A stretch of DNA of 6,218 nucleotides, taken from contig JAFYTB010000184.1 in the NCBI GenBank assembly GCA_017559045.1, positions 1 to 6,218 on the forward strand, given 5' to 3'. Made by a program: the position numbers and the translations under genes. Every line of letters starts with the position of its first letter. Positions within the stretch are counted from its first letter, which is position 1. Positions 5,328-6,218 of the stretch are shown here, piece after piece. This stretch comes from Eggerthellaceae bacterium. Its GTDB lineage: Bacteria > Actinomycetota > Coriobacteriia > Coriobacteriales > Eggerthellaceae. The notes under the pieces are model-generated. The model made no database searches, had not been told where the DNA came from, and saw only the letters and a program-made list of their open reading frames with translations.

Positions 5328-6155
5328 ATGGCCATCACAGCTGCCGACATCCATAACCAGAGTTTCTCGATCGATCGCAAGGGCTACGATGTCGACGAGG
5401 TCGATATCTTCCTTGAGCATGTCGCTGACGAGATCGATCTGCTGAACAACCAGATCGCCCAGCTCGAGCAGCAGCTCGACGAGGGTGCATTTGACGGCTT
5501 TGACACCCCCGTTCGTGCGTACGAAGAGGTTGTCGAGCGTGAGGTCGTTGTTGAGAGCGCCGATGTTGCCGAGCTCGAGGCTGAGCTGGCTGAGAAGGAT
5601 GCCCTCATCGCAGAGCTTCAGGCAAAGCTTGATGAGAAGAAGGCTGACGACTACGCAATCGCCCAGGCTCTCATCGTTGCCCAGCGTTCCGCTGACGACA
5701 TCATCGCCAAGGCAAACGCTCAGGCTGCTGAGACCGTTCAGGATGCACGCGACGAGGCTCAGCGCATTCTCGATCGCGCTAATGCTGATCGCCAGGCTGT
5801 CCTTGACGCAACCCGTAAGCTGCAGGATGACCGCGAGGATGCTCGCGAGCAGTATGCTGACCTGCTGAACGACGTCATCGCCGATGCAACCCGCAAGCTG
5901 TCCATCATTGGCGGCGCAGTTGCCATCTCCTCCGCTCGTGGTACCGCATCTCATGCTTATGTTCCCGAGCCGGCTGTTGAGATCATCGACGAGGACGACT
6001 ACTACGAGGATTACGCACCGGTCGCTTCTGGTTACACCACGCCGCAGATGCCCGTCGCATCTGTTGCTGCCGCAACGCCCATCGCTTCCGCTTACGAGAA
6101 GGACCTCTCTGGTTTCGGCGATGCTGACGACTTCGAGTTCGAAGAGATCGACTAA
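5328..6155 (+). CDS. divIVA: DivIVA/Wag31-type cell division and polarity protein
   Basis: Coiled-coil scaffold that gathers at negatively curved membrane (septum and poles) and directs wall synthesis. The N-terminal lipid-binding domain is clear: ITAADIHNQSFSIDRKGYDVDEVDIFLEHV (residues 3-32). A first coiled coil runs to about residue 52. An acidic spacer follows, then a second coiled coil at about 78-104 and a long Ala/Asp/Arg-rich helix at about 110-192 (NAQAAETVQDARDEAQRIL and similar). The last 80 residues are disordered, with an acidic Tyr-rich patch DEDDYYEDYAP (221-231) and an acidic end, DLSGFGDADDFEFEEID. Length is 275. The Shine-Dalgarno GAAGGG (5315-5320) lies seven bases before the ATG. 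Codon bias is strong, as in ftsZ, which suggests high expression. Position after yggT is the usual one in Gram-positive clusters. Confidence 0.96.
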   Translation: MAITAADIHNQSFSIDRKGYDVDEVDIFLEHVADEIDLLNNQIAQLEQQLDEGAFDGFDTPVRAYEEVVEREVVVESADVAELEAELAEKDALIAELQAKLDEKKADDYAIAQALIVAQRSADDIIAKANAQAAETVQDARDEAQRILDRANADRQAVLDATRKLQDDREDAREQYADLLNDVIADATRKLSIIGGAVAISSARGTASHAYVPEPAVEIIDEDDYYEDYAPVASGYTTPQMPVASVAAATPIASAYEKDLSGFGDADDFEFEEID

Positions 6156-6165
6156 CGAATTCACC

Positions 6166-6180
6166 TCTGCTGTAGGCAGA
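6166..6180 (+). other. Small hairpin after divIVA
   Basis: TCTGC (6166-6170) pairs with GCAGA (6176-6180) around TGTAG, starting 11 bases after the divIVA stop. Only a short TTT occurs, at 6188-6190, not directly behind the stem. It is too weak to call a terminator on its own. Confidence 0.25.
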
Positions 6181-6205
6181 CAAGCTGTTTAATGCGAAAC
6201 GGCCC

Positions 6206-6218
6206 TTGGCAATGCCAA
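6206..6218 (+). repeat. Inverted repeat cut by the window edge, possible terminator start
   Basis: TTGGCA and TGCCAA form a perfect palindrome around a single A, ending on the last base of the window. The bases just before, GGCCC (6201-6205), would extend the stem if the sequence continues with GGGCC. That would give a ten-pair, GC-rich hairpin suited to terminating the divIVA transcript. The other half is not visible, so an operator or chance palindrome is also possible. Confidence 0.4.

Noticed and set aside
5301..6164. A 287-codon open frame on the minus strand covering all of divIVA
   Set aside because: It mirrors a true, well-recognised divIVA. The predicted protein is Leu/Val/Ser/Asp-rich with no recognisable motif, as expected from reading Glu/Asp/Ala/Gln-rich, GC-biased codons backwards.
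1..6218. CRISPR array, insertion sequence, tRNA or prophage signature
   Set aside because: No spaced repeats, transposase frame, terminal inverted repeats or tRNA-like fold seen; the region is a continuous set of conserved division genes.

Overview
The window holds a compact block of the division and cell wall (dcw) gene cluster, with every gene on the + strand: the 3' end of ftsQ, then ftsZ, pgeF (yfiH/ylmD type), yggS (ylmE type), sepF, proC, yggT (ylmG type) and divIVA. Several points suggest an actinobacterium, most likely of the class Coriobacteriia. ftsQ is followed directly by ftsZ with no ftsA. SepF and a DivIVA/Wag31-type protein are present. Codon use is fairly GC-rich. proC sits between sepF and yggT, whereas in the Streptomyces and Mycobacterium clusters I recall, sepF is followed directly by yggT. 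The class assignment is an inference from layout and protein style; genus cannot be told from the sequence alone.

Layout. 1-290: the C-terminal end of FtsQ, cut by the window edge. 291-521: the only sizeable intergenic stretch. It carries a plausible sigma70/sigmaA-type promoter (390-417), two GC-rich hairpins, a perfect 13-base direct repeat and the ftsZ ribosome binding site. 522-5261: ftsZ, pgeF, yggS, sepF, proC and yggT follow with gaps of 8, 9, 9 and 2 bases and then a 7-base overlap, so they look like one operon. 5262-5327: a short gap with a strong hairpin before divIVA. 5328-6155: divIVA. 6156-6218: a weak hairpin and half of what looks like a larger palindrome, probably the start of a terminator or operator cut by the edge.

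How the genes fit together. FtsZ forms the cytokinetic ring. SepF, which carries an N-terminal membrane helix and a C-terminal FtsZ-binding domain, is the likely membrane anchor where FtsA is missing. FtsQ scaffolds the septal wall synthesis complex. DivIVA marks curved membrane and directs wall growth. YggT is a small membrane protein of the division neighbourhood. PgeF is a peptidoglycan-precursor quality-control enzyme. YggS (PLP homeostasis) and ProC (last step of proline synthesis) are metabolic genes carried in the same transcript.

The region is mostly conserved housekeeping DNA and I see no previously undescribed system. The parts most worth a second look are: a Ser/Asp/Cys-rich 12-residue repeat inserted in PgeF; an unusually long acidic, tyrosine-rich SepF linker whose motif recurs in the DivIVA tail; the repeat- and hairpin-bearing ftsZ leader; and the promoter-like site plus hairpin ahead of divIVA.
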